Below, in pieces: positions 1-6,284 of a DNA stretch of 9,650 nucleotides. The stretch lies in contig CAZOGY010000129.1 in assembly GCA_964579305.1 (NCBI GenBank), forward strand, positions 1 through 9,650. The letters run 5' to 3'. The position numbers and the translations under genes were made by a program. How positions within the stretch are numbered: the stretch's first letter is position 1; each line of letters starts with the position of its first letter. Origin of the DNA: JBCBWG01 sp964579305. GTDB lineage: Bacteria; Pseudomonadota; Alphaproteobacteria; Rhizobiales; Hyphomicrobiaceae. The notes below the pieces were generated by a model. That model made no database searches. It worked only from the letters and a program-made list of their open reading frames with translations, and was not told the DNA's origin.

Positions 1-13
1 GCGGCCCAGGCCA

Positions 14-65
14 TCGATGTTCGTGTTCGAAACATCGACACGAAAACGGCCCGCCTCCGCGGAGG
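14..65. repeat. Short inverted repeats at left edge
   Basis: Two small dyads are visible. TCGATGTT (14-21) pairs with AACATCGA (31-38) across a 9-nt loop. CCTCCGCGGAGG (54-65) is a perfect 12-bp palindrome. Neither is followed by a T-run, so neither looks like a standard terminator. No credible reading frame covers this stretch, and its role is unknown. Confidence 0.5.
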
Positions 66-70
66 GCCAA

Positions 71-126
71 CGGCCCGTGAGCGCAACTGAGCTAAAGCGA
101 GGCGCAGTTCATGCGACACGCATTAG
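71..126 (+). repeat. 56-bp dispersed repeat, copy A
   Basis: This copy begins CGGCCCGTGAGCGCAA and ends ATGCGACACGCATTAG. By eye it matches copy B (237-292) and the reverse complement of copy C (9595-9650) at 52 of 56 positions each, with no gaps. Read on the minus strand it lies downstream of copy B, so the two form a direct pair after the DUF2076 gene. Unlike copies B and C, no gene ends inside it. The variation falls mainly in the middle of the unit and in its last bases. No strong internal hairpin is present. Confidence 0.9.
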
Positions 127-140
127 GTTTTTGGCCTCGC

Positions 141-207
141 GGTGCTGTTCCGGCCGTCGGCCGGGCACCTCCGGCGGGGCGGCGCTCGCGCCGGGCCGCT
201 TGCGGCC
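141..207. repeat. GC-rich palindrome cluster between repeat copies
   Basis: Three inverted repeats follow one another in about 70 bp. A near-palindrome CCGGCCGTCGGCCGG (150-164) is enclosed by GGTGC (141-145) and GCACC (165-169). GGCGC and GCGCC surround two bases at 181-192. GGCCGC-TT-GCGGCC occupies 194-207. They sit between repeat copies A and B, downstream of the minus-strand DUF2076 gene, and could fold in RNA or as cruciforms. No oligo-T tract follows on the minus strand, so a classical terminator is not supported. Confidence 0.5.
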
Positions 208-236
208 TTAATGCATGTCGCGTCCAACCGGATTCA

Positions 237-292
237 CGGCCCGTGAGCGCAAGAAAGCTAAAGCGAGGCGCAGTTCATGCGACACGCTTTAG
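237..292 (+). repeat. 56-bp dispersed repeat, copy B, overlapping a stop codon
   Basis: This second copy differs from copy A at four positions. Its right end, CTTTAG, read on the minus strand is CTAAAG, and the TAA at 291-289 is the stop codon of the DUF2076 gene. The repeat therefore begins one base before a gene's stop and runs into the downstream region. Copy C has the same relation to the kdgK stop. This shared geometry suggests insertion at, or co-evolution with, gene 3' ends. Confidence 0.9.
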
Positions 293-1026
293 ATATCGAA
301 GCCGTCAAAGTCGCCGCCCCAGTCGTCGCCGCCAAAGTCGGCATCCTGGAAGTCCGCGCCGCCTTGCTCGTGATCGAGGGCTGCGGCTTCTTCCGCGCTT
401 GGCTCGGCCGGGGCCTCGGTCTGCTGTTCCGCGTTGGCGGTTTCGGTTGGCGCCTCAGCGCTTTCGGAGCCGGATGCAGCTTCGGCAGAGCCACTGGAAA
501 ACAAGCTTGAGATGCCGCTGGCCAGCAACATGCCGCCAGCAACACCGGCAGCCGTTGTCATGGCCTGCGCCATGAAGCCGCCGCCGGCGGGTCGGTTTGC
601 GTCGGCGCGCGCATTGCGACCTGGGCCGCTGCCGGCGTTGGCGGGCGAAGCGACCGGCGCCGCTGCGAGGCCAGCCCCTTGACCAAATCCAGCCGAGGTG
701 CGGCCGCTGCCCGCCGCCGGCACGGACGTTGCGCCCGCTGATGCGGCGCCGCCAAATCCGGCCGATGCGCGTGGTGCTGCGGAGGCCTGCGGGGCTGGTT
801 TTTCAAGCGCAGCGACCTTGCCTTCGAGTTCCTTGATGCGGGCATCCGCTGCCTGCAGCGCTTGCTCTTGCACAAGCACCGATTGCACAAGCAGGTAGGC
901 CGCCTGCGGGTTGCGCATGACGCCGTCCTGGATCAACGCGTCCGCGGCAGGGTCCTTGTCGATCGCACCCATCGCCGACATCCGGTCGAAAAGGCCACGG
1001 ATCAGATCTTGCTCGTTCGCGTTCAT
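289..1026 (-). CDS. DUF2076 family protein
   Basis: The 245-residue product matches the DUF2076 pattern. It has an N-terminal helical region (MNANEQDLIRGLFDRM, residues 1-16, then about 20-76) that ends in a probable short coiled coil. An Ala/Gly/Pro/Ser-rich linker follows (about 78-149), then one hydrophobic glycine-containing segment (about 150-177, around FMAQAMTTAAGVAGGMLLAS). The tail is acidic, with Asp, Gly, Phe and Trp repeats ending in GGDFDGFDI. Databases often call relatives periplasmic ligand-binding sensor proteins, but the biochemical role is not established. The ATG at 1026 is chosen because GGAG lies six bases upstream and residue 1 matches the family start; a 53-residue upstream extension has no family character. 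The stop lies inside repeat copy B. No operon partner is evident. Confidence 0.88.
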   Translation of the reverse strand: MNANEQDLIRGLFDRMSAMGAIDKDPAADALIQDGVMRNPQAAYLLVQSVLVQEQALQAADARIKELEGKVAALEKPAPQASAAPRASAGFGGAASAGATSVPAAGSGRTSAGFGQGAGLAAAPVASPANAGSGPGRNARADANRPAGGGFMAQAMTTAAGVAGGMLLASGISSLFSSGSAEAASGSESAEAPTETANAEQQTEAPAEPSAEEAAALDHEQGGADFQDADFGGDDWGGDFDGFDI

Positions 1027-1298
1027 GTTGGTCTCCAAGCTCGCTGTCAGGGTGTCTGCGCAGCTATGTGGTGCGTCCCAGGCAGCCCACAAGATCCCCC
1101 GACGCGGGCAGGTGCCGCGACCTGGCGTCTGCTGTAGCGCCCGACGCCAGCGACCGCTGCCCCCGAGAGCATCACGCGACCACACGTGACAGCAATTGTG
1201 GGCGCGTGGTCGGATGACGATGCTTTATCATAGTGGAGATAGAGCAATCGCATCCGAACCGTGGATCGCAAAGCAGTGCCGTAAGTTCGCATATCGGT

Positions 1299-2444
1299 TT
1301 AGCTGATGCAGCCGCGCGCTGAGACCGGCCACAAACACTCCACGCGTGGATCTGGACCAGCAAGCCCGCGCACGCCGACAAACCAGTCATAGAGATTGAC
1401 GGTGGGATCGACGTGCCCTGGCACGAGCAGCAACCGGTCTGCGACCTCTGGCAGGATGGCGTTGGGCGTTGCTGCGGTGATGACGCCGTGTTCGTCGGAT
1501 GGTCGTGCGTAAGACAGATCCGGGCGCTGCCAAATGTCAGGAAAGCCGGCGTCGTTGCTGAGTGCCTTATGCCCGGCGTCGACAATTGCGCGCTCGCCGG
1601 GTGTGACGCTCATGACCGTGACGAGCGCAAACAAGGCATGGCTGAAGGTGGTGATCTCACCGCCGTTGTCGTTGCGGTTGCGCGCATAGTCGGCGTCCAT
1701 GAAGACGTATGAGCCCGGCTGGATTTCATTCCACAGCCCCGTCGCGGCCTCGATGGCGTAGGTGCCCGTTCCAGCGCCGCCAACAATCTCCGCGTCCAGG
1801 CCCGCGCTTGCCAATTCGCCGAGAGTTTCGCGCACGGCCGCGGCAGCTTGCGCGATGGCATCTTGACGCTCGGCCTGGCTGCGCAAGTGCTGGGCGCTGC
1901 CATGATAGGCTTGCAGCCCACGGAAGCGTAAGGCGTCAGGCTCAGCAGCTATCGCCTTTGCCAAAGCAACAGCCGGCGAACCCGGCGCCGTTCCGCAGCG
2001 CCGGCCACCCACGTCGATTTCAACGAGAACGCCAAGGCGTGCGCGGGCGCGGCGCGCTGCCTCCGCCAGAGCTGCGACACTTGCGCTATGGTCCACGCAA
2101 ACGGTGACGTCAGCCTGACGCGCGAGGCCTGCAAGACGGGCAAGCTTTGGCCGGCCCCAGACTTCGTTGGTGATCAGGACATCGCGAATGCCGCCGGCCA
2201 CAAAGACTTCGGCTTCTGAAACCTTCTGACAGCAGATCCCGATAGCGCCAGCGTCGCACTGATGGTGCGCGACCGTAATTGACTTATGCGTCTTCGCATG
2301 CGGGCGCAGGCGAACACCGGCTTCCCGCGCCAAACGCGCCATGGTCGCGACGTTGGCCTCGTAGGCGTCGAGATCGACGATCAGCGCAGGTGTATCAACA
2401 TCGGCAAGCGGCTGGCCGGGGGTGGCAGGCTGTGGTTGCGGCAT
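1299..2444 (-). CDS. DSD1-family PLP-dependent aldolase (D-threonine / 3-hydroxyaspartate aldolase-like)
   Basis: The 381-residue soluble protein has the fold-type III layout: an alanine-racemase-like N-terminal barrel and a C-terminal beta domain. RPHAKTHK (residues 47-54) carries the presumed Schiff-base lysine, probably K51. GICCQKVSEAEVF (69-81) and GSYVFMDADY (244-253) are typical of this group. PGHVDPT (342-348) offers H344 and D346 as metal ligands. From memory of the family, His-x-Asp is found in D-threonine and 3-hydroxyaspartate aldolases, whereas eukaryotic-type D-serine dehydratases have His-x-Cys. I therefore favour cleavage of a beta-hydroxy-D-amino acid to glycine plus an aldehyde or glyoxylate; the substrate is inferred. 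The ATG at 2444 is preferred because AAGGAAGAG lies just upstream. An alternative ATG at 2507 has no comparable ribosome-binding site. No other beta-hydroxyaspartate cycle gene is adjacent. Confidence 0.87.
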   Translation of the reverse strand: MPQPQPATPGQPLADVDTPALIVDLDAYEANVATMARLAREAGVRLRPHAKTHKSITVAHHQCDAGAIGICCQKVSEAEVFVAGGIRDVLITNEVWGRPKLARLAGLARQADVTVCVDHSASVAALAEAARRARARLGVLVEIDVGGRRCGTAPGSPAVALAKAIAAEPDALRFRGLQAYHGSAQHLRSQAERQDAIAQAAAAVRETLGELASAGLDAEIVGGAGTGTYAIEAATGLWNEIQPGSYVFMDADYARNRNDNGGEITTFSHALFALVTVMSVTPGERAIVDAGHKALSNDAGFPDIWQRPDLSYARPSDEHGVITAATPNAILPEVADRLLLVPGHVDPTVNLYDWFVGVRGLAGPDPRVECLWPVSARGCIS

Positions 2445-2523
2445 GGCGGCTCTTCCTTCTGGCTCTGGGCAGGTTGCCAGACGGCACGCGCGATGGCGAG
2501 CATTCATCCAGAATTTTGAATAA

Positions 2524-2553
2524 ATCCGAACGATCTATCGAACACCCTGTCAA
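2524..2553 (-). promoter_or_regulatory. Candidate promoter for the aldolase gene
   Basis: On the minus strand TTGACA (2553-2548) is a perfect -35 hexamer. An 18-bp spacer follows, then TCGGAT (2529-2524), which matches only three of six positions of a -10 consensus. It lies about 80 bp upstream of the chosen start at 2444. The weak -10 box makes this tentative. Confidence 0.35.
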
Positions 2554-2592
2554 AAATAAAAACCGTTTACCATTTTCCCTGCCAGAATACGA

Positions 2593-2609
2593 ACAATTCA
2601 ATCAATTGT
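2593..2609. promoter_or_regulatory. 17-bp dyad, possible operator
   Basis: ACAATT-N5-AATTGT is a perfect 6-bp inverted repeat with a 5-bp spacer. It is centred in the AT-rich divergent region between the aldolase and the TadG-like gene. Size and position fit the site of a dimeric regulator acting on one or both genes. No regulator gene is nearby, and an AT-rich dyad of this size could occur by chance. Confidence 0.3.
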
Positions 2610-2659
2610 GAAAACAACCTGCGAGGAATTCGAAGTGTAAGTCGATGACACAGTATCAC

Positions 2660-2664
2660 GGAGG
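2660..2664 (+). promoter_or_regulatory. Ribosome-binding site of the TadG-like gene
   Basis: GGAGG lies nine bases before the ATG at 2674 and fixes that start. It sits at the edge of a possible weak hairpin formed by TGTAAG (2636-2641) and CTTACA (2665-2670). Confidence 0.75.
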
Positions 2665-2673
2665 CTTACAAAA

Positions 2674-4248
2674 ATGACCCGTCCAGATTCTCTGATCAGA
2701 GAGTTCTCTGAGAATAAAAAAGGTAGCACGGCAATTCTGTTCGGGCTCGGTTTCATGTCGGCGCTTTTATTCGTGGGCACTGCGGTCGATTACGGTCGCG
2801 CTGTCCAAATGCGCTCCAAGCTGCAGAAAGTGGCCGACGCCGCCGCGATTGACGGCGTGCGCGCCTTGAAGACGACCGGGGATGCGCAAAAGTCCTGGAA
2901 CTCGATGAAACAACAAATCGTGTATCAGCTGACCCAAAACGGCATCGATGCAAACGATGTTAATGTCGCTGAGGGTGATACGCTTCCCAACCCTCTGCCC
3001 GAGGGTAAAATCGAGGTTCGCTTGAAGCTCAACGAGGGCGACGCGGCAGCCGTCGCCAAAATCGGCACCGGTGTAAGAACGCCGTTTTTGTCCTTCACCG
3101 GGATTGACCAGTTCAACGTTGAAACCGGCGGCACGGCCTCTGCTGATATCAAGAAACTCGATATCGCACTGATGGTCGACATGACCGGATCGATGAATGA
3201 TCCCGACAACACCATCAATATCAGCTCGACCGATCCCGATTGCACAGCACAGCCCGATGGCACACGGATGGGCGCAATGCGTGTTGCGGCCTGCGACATG
3301 CTCAATGTCGTCATGCCAGACGGCGATAACCCAAACATTCGCGTTTCCATCGTCCCGTTCTCGCAGTACGTGAGCGTTGATCGTCCAACGGCTGCAAAAA
3401 TCACGGGACAACCCGAATCGCTTAGCTGCCGATCCTACCGTGAACGCAAATCCTGGTATGGAAGCTGCAGCTCGAACTACTGGTACTATTATAGCTCTTG
3501 CTATCGCACCGAGTATCACTGCGGCGATTCCCGGCCGAACCAACAGTATGTTGCGGTCGGTCAGCCGACGACGTACTACCTCAAGACCTGCATGAAGGAA
3601 CGTACGGGTTCGCAAGAATTCAGCGATACCGGCCCAACCTCAGGCTTTGCCACGACGGGCTGGACCACGAACCCGAACGATACCTGCTCAACACCGGGTC
3701 ACACGATCATGCCGTTGACCGGTAGCAAGTCCTTAATCGGCGAAAAGATCGAGGGACTGATCGGACCCGCCGGCGGCACGGCTGGCCACATGGGCATCGC
3801 CTGGTCCTGGTACACGATCGCCCCTGATTTCGCAGACACCTGGGGCGTGCCCAAGCGTGACTACGAACCAGACGACAATCGCAATCTGAAAGCCGTCGTG
3901 ATCATGACGGACGGCCAATTCACCCTGCACAGCGACGCCTATTGCGACGGACGCAACTCATGCACCCGCTCCAACCAGGATGCACGTCAGTTCTGTGAGG
4001 AAATGCGCAAGAGCGACAAGAAGGTCATGGTCTTTGCCGTCGGCCTGGGTATCGCCGAGCCCGAAGACCGCGCTGGCACCGTCAATTATTCAAGCTTGCC
4101 AGACAATGATCCGCGCAAGGTGCTTTATGATTGCGCTGGTGAGGGCCGCTATTTCTTCCCATACGATGGGGCTGAGCTGCGTGACGCCTTCAAACAGATC
4201 GGCAAGGCGCTGGCCAATACCCAGGGAACCGTCAAGCTGATCAATTAG
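2674..4248 (+). CDS. TadE/G-like pilus-assembly protein with VWA domain
   Basis: The 524-residue protein starts with a short basic cytoplasmic segment containing FSENKKGSTAI (11-21) and one transmembrane helix (about 19-38). VDYGRA (38-43) follows, the usual signature of the putative Flp-pilus TadE/G N-terminal domain. The rest should lie outside the cytoplasm. A von Willebrand A domain begins near residue 165 with a MIDAS-type D169-M-T171-G-S173, and the later TDG (412-414) fits the second half. The gap between these motifs is about 240 residues, far more than a minimal VWA domain. It holds an insertion rich in Tyr, Trp and Cys (C252, C265, C276, C283), and the protein has 12 cysteines in total. 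TadG proteins help assemble Tad/Flp pili or bind surfaces, but no other tad or cpa gene is here. The gene appears monocistronic, with its own GGAGG site and a terminator 30 bp downstream. Confidence 0.85.
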   Translation: MTRPDSLIREFSENKKGSTAILFGLGFMSALLFVGTAVDYGRAVQMRSKLQKVADAAAIDGVRALKTTGDAQKSWNSMKQQIVYQLTQNGIDANDVNVAEGDTLPNPLPEGKIEVRLKLNEGDAAAVAKIGTGVRTPFLSFTGIDQFNVETGGTASADIKKLDIALMVDMTGSMNDPDNTINISSTDPDCTAQPDGTRMGAMRVAACDMLNVVMPDGDNPNIRVSIVPFSQYVSVDRPTAAKITGQPESLSCRSYRERKSWYGSCSSNYWYYYSSCYRTEYHCGDSRPNQQYVAVGQPTTYYLKTCMKERTGSQEFSDTGPTSGFATTGWTTNPNDTCSTPGHTIMPLTGSKSLIGEKIEGLIGPAGGTAGHMGIAWSWYTIAPDFADTWGVPKRDYEPDDNRNLKAVVIMTDGQFTLHSDAYCDGRNSCTRSNQDARQFCEEMRKSDKKVMVFAVGLGIAEPEDRAGTVNYSSLPDNDPRKVLYDCAGEGRYFFPYDGAELRDAFKQIGKALANTQGTVKLIN

Positions 4249-4278
4249 GCGTCTTCTGAGACACCGCAAATAGAAAAC

Positions 4279-4308
4279 AAAGACGAGCGTTTCGGCGCTC
4301 GTCTTTTT
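4279..4308 (+). terminator. Rho-independent terminator of the TadG-like gene
   Basis: AAAGACGAGCG (4279-4289) pairs perfectly with CGCTCGTCTTT (4296-4306) around a TTTCGG loop. The T-run 4304-4308 overlaps the 3' arm. The hairpin starts 30 bp after the stop codon. The A-rich 5' flank gives Ts on the other strand, so it could act in both directions. Confidence 0.9.
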
Positions 4309-4324
4309 ATTTGCTCCACAAACG

Positions 4325-4350
4325 AAAAAGGGCCGCCGAAGCGACCCTTT
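4325..4350 (-). terminator. Rho-independent terminator of the membrane-protein gene
   Basis: On the minus strand AAAGGGTCGC (4350-4341) pairs with GCGGCCCTTT (4336-4327), allowing one T-G wobble, around a stable TTCG tetraloop. A T-run (4329-4325) ends it. It lies about 20 bp after the stop codon at 4373 and is separate from the neighbouring plus-strand terminator. Confidence 0.85.
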
Positions 4351-4372
4351 CTCATTCCATTGCCGCTTTCGA

Positions 4373-5617
4373 TTAAGCGGCTTTCGAGCTGAAGGCGGGC
4401 ACGTTCTTATCCCCCGTGCCAGAGCCCTTTTTGCGCAACGCAACACCGATATAACGTACGCGACCAGCGATTTTCGCCTTTTGAATTCCAAGATCACCAA
4501 ACTCACGACCGAACGTTGGAAGAGCGAGTGGCTCCTTGTCCTGTTCTTCACACCAAGCGCAATAATCTTCGTAAAGCGCCGTTGCTGTCAGGCTTGATCC
4601 ATCCTGGGTTTCAATACGCTCCTTGTTGTATCGTTGCACATCAGACTGCGGCGCCACCAGACGTGGCGCTGGCTCTTCTACAACCTCCTCGATTGCTTCA
4701 GCTGGGTTGTCGTTGGCACCTTCGACCGAGGCGTCGGTGACCAGTGGGGTCACATCAGCCATGGTTTCAGGCGCGACTTCTTCCGTCAGTGGCCGTGCGG
4801 TCGGTTGGACCGTCTTCACAGCCGTGGCCGGGTTCATGCGCCATTGTGAGAAGGCGACATACATGCCCAGGCCGGAACCGACTTCGAGAAGCAGTGCGAT
4901 GAAGATGGCAAGCGCCATCTGGACATCCTCGACCGAAACACCCGGCAGGAAAACACCGGTGAGCTTTGCGAGAATGTGAGCTTGAGGGTCTGCAGCACCA
5001 TGGCCCGCCCCATTGAATGTGGCCAGTTTCGCCCGAGCTTCCGCGATGCGGGCCTCGAGTTTGCCAGCCTGTTGCGCCGAGCCGAGCTCAGCTTTCAAGC
5101 CGTTGTACTTTTGACAGAAGGCACGCGTTGAGCGCCCCCGTGTCTGCGTACAACCTTGCGTCCACTTCCAGTAGCGCTGCGCCTCCATCCCGGAGATGTC
5201 ACCTTGTACGGTGGCAGCGGGACGGTGTTGCGGAACCCAGCTCAATTGCTCTTGGGCCCGCTTCAAATCAGCAGTGAGCGCTTGGAAAGCAGTCGCCTGC
5301 GCGACGCGCTGTCCCGTTGTTTCCGAACGGTTCAACGCGGCGTGGCCGAGTGCCGATGTGAGCGAGTACGCCGTCACGACGGTCCAGACCACGACTGATG
5401 CGGCCGCCTGGGCCCACATCCGGTTTCTAAGTGCGGCGAAGATGAAAAACGGCACCAGCGCCTTTAAGCAATCGGCAGCCGCACTGGCAGAGCCGTATAT
5501 CAGCCCATCCAGCTCGGTCGTACCGAGTTGGTAACCGAAACGCCAGTTCATCGCGGCTGAGACCGCGAGGAGGACGCCGGCCGCCAAGACGCCGAGGACG
5601 CCTAGAGCGTGTCGCAT
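4373..5617 (-). CDS. Four-helix membrane protein with primase-C-terminus-like tail
   Basis: I do not recognise a named family for the whole 414-residue protein. Hydrophobic helices lie at about residues 4-23, 39-63, 67-92 and 231-256. Positive charges (RNR at 64-66, QWRM at 258-261) place the N- and C-termini in the cytoplasm. A roughly 135-residue periplasmic loop between helices 3 and 4 holds heptad-like stretches and two cysteines (C156, C168). A Pro/Glu/Val-rich linker (about 268-325) leads to a compact basic tail (about 329-397). In the tail, ALYEDYCAWCEEQDKEPL and FGREFGDLGIQKAK resemble the winged-helix-like C-terminus of P4/D5-type phage and plasmid primases; this resemblance is recalled, not searched. 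A membrane-tethered nucleic-acid-binding role is an inference. The ATG at 5617 has AGGA nine bases upstream; an in-frame TTG at 5653 is less likely. The gene is convergent with the TadG-like gene and ends at its own terminator. Confidence 0.75.
   Translation of the reverse strand: MRHALGVLGVLAAGVLLAVSAAMNWRFGYQLGTTELDGLIYGSASAAADCLKALVPFFIFAALRNRMWAQAAASVVVWTVVTAYSLTSALGHAALNRSETTGQRVAQATAFQALTADLKRAQEQLSWVPQHRPAATVQGDISGMEAQRYWKWTQGCTQTRGRSTRAFCQKYNGLKAELGSAQQAGKLEARIAEARAKLATFNGAGHGAADPQAHILAKLTGVFLPGVSVEDVQMALAIFIALLLEVGSGLGMYVAFSQWRMNPATAVKTVQPTARPLTEEVAPETMADVTPLVTDASVEGANDNPAEAIEEVVEEPAPRLVAPQSDVQRYNKERIETQDGSSLTATALYEDYCAWCEEQDKEPLALPTFGREFGDLGIQKAKIAGRVRYIGVALRKKGSGTGDKNVPAFSSKAA
5602..5617 (-). 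repeat. 16-bp fragment matching the 56-bp repeat, at a start codon
   Basis: Plus-strand CTAGAGCGTGTCGCAT matches the first 16 bp of copy C (CTAAAGCGTGTCGCAT) at 15 positions. The match stops there. Read on the minus strand it supplies the ATG and the first codons (Met-Arg-His-Ala-Leu) of the four-helix membrane protein. A remnant of the repeat is possible; a chance match cannot be excluded. Confidence 0.45.
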
Positions 5618-6284
5618 TGCGGACAGTCCTGTTCTTTCGCGCAACAACGCCAAACACCCGCTGCGCAGGTTTCTTCTTTACGGCGGCAGCACGCACGCAG
5701 GCAGAGCTTCCTGCGCAAGGGTTCCGATCGCTTGATGGCTTCTGAGCAGGGCGCCTGCGCGTGAAGCAGCGCCAAACCAGCGAGAGCGGTTGCCTTCGAA
5801 TGTTTTCGGCGAGCCAAACGAATCAATCCGCGGAGACGTGTCGCCGCTAGCTACCGCCTCTGTGGATTGGTTCGGTTGTGGTGGAAATGACTGAGAAAGC
5901 GCTACGCATCCGCCGACCGTGATTGAGGCAGTACCGTGATTCGCCCACAGTTTGCCCTGATTGTTCCACGGTCTTTGCTGGGGTTTGACTCGCATGTGGC
6001 GCAAATGCCGCAAACGAGTCGTGATGCCGCCGCAGCTGCTCCACGGTGTGCCCAATCCTGGCGATTACGGATTATCACATATAGGGTTGCACTTGCGACA
6101 GTTGGGTCGGCACGATTTGTGCTGTAACACCGTGGTCGTGGGCTCGGTTGCGGCGCAACTACGAGAGGCGACGAGATCGCCCAGGGCGTGTCCGTTGTGC
6201 GAGTTGCGGGTGCGGTGGGGCCGAACCAATGCGCCCGGTCGGTTTCGGTGCGATGCCACGGCGTTCGCTTGAAGGGTATGCGAG
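5618..6284. other. 667-bp divergent intergenic region with clustered ACCGTG motifs
   Basis: No convincing gene lies here. The open frames are short, lack good ribosome-binding sites and show no recognisable domains. The region separates the divergent membrane-protein and peptidoglycan-binding-like genes and should hold both promoters, but no clear -35/-10 pair stands out. Short motifs recur. ACCGTGATT occurs at 5916-5924 and 5933-5941. CCACGGT occurs at 5966-5972 and 6041-6047, and its complement ACCGTGG at 6129-6135. A 6-bp inverted repeat, GACTCG (5987-5992) with CGAGTC (6015-6020), lies among them. A short AT-richer patch is at about 6063-6084. Confidence 0.6.

Noticed and set aside
71..292. 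CRISPR-like interpretation of the two direct repeats
   Set aside because: Only two copies lie together, the unit is 56 bp, the third copy is 9 kb away in the opposite orientation, and no cas gene is present.
111..575. Plus-strand open frame starting in repeat copy A with Met-Arg-His-Ala
   Set aside because: It runs antisense to the DUF2076 gene and its N-terminus is repeat sequence. The same Met-Arg-His-Ala start appears in several chance frames simply because the repeat contains ATGCGACACGC.
1027..1185. N-terminal extension of the DUF2076 protein
   Set aside because: The extra 53 residues have no family character and the internal ATG at 1026 has a GGAG at good spacing.
5678..6055. Minus-strand 125-codon open frame in the large intergenic region
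   Set aside because: No recognisable domain, no clear ribosome-binding site, and a composition that changes along its length. It also covers the ACCGTG motif cluster, which looks regulatory.
5860..6085. Possible replication origin: TGTGGATTG and TTATCACAT resemble DnaA boxes
   Set aside because: The matches are imperfect, no run of true boxes exists, and no replication or partition gene is adjacent.
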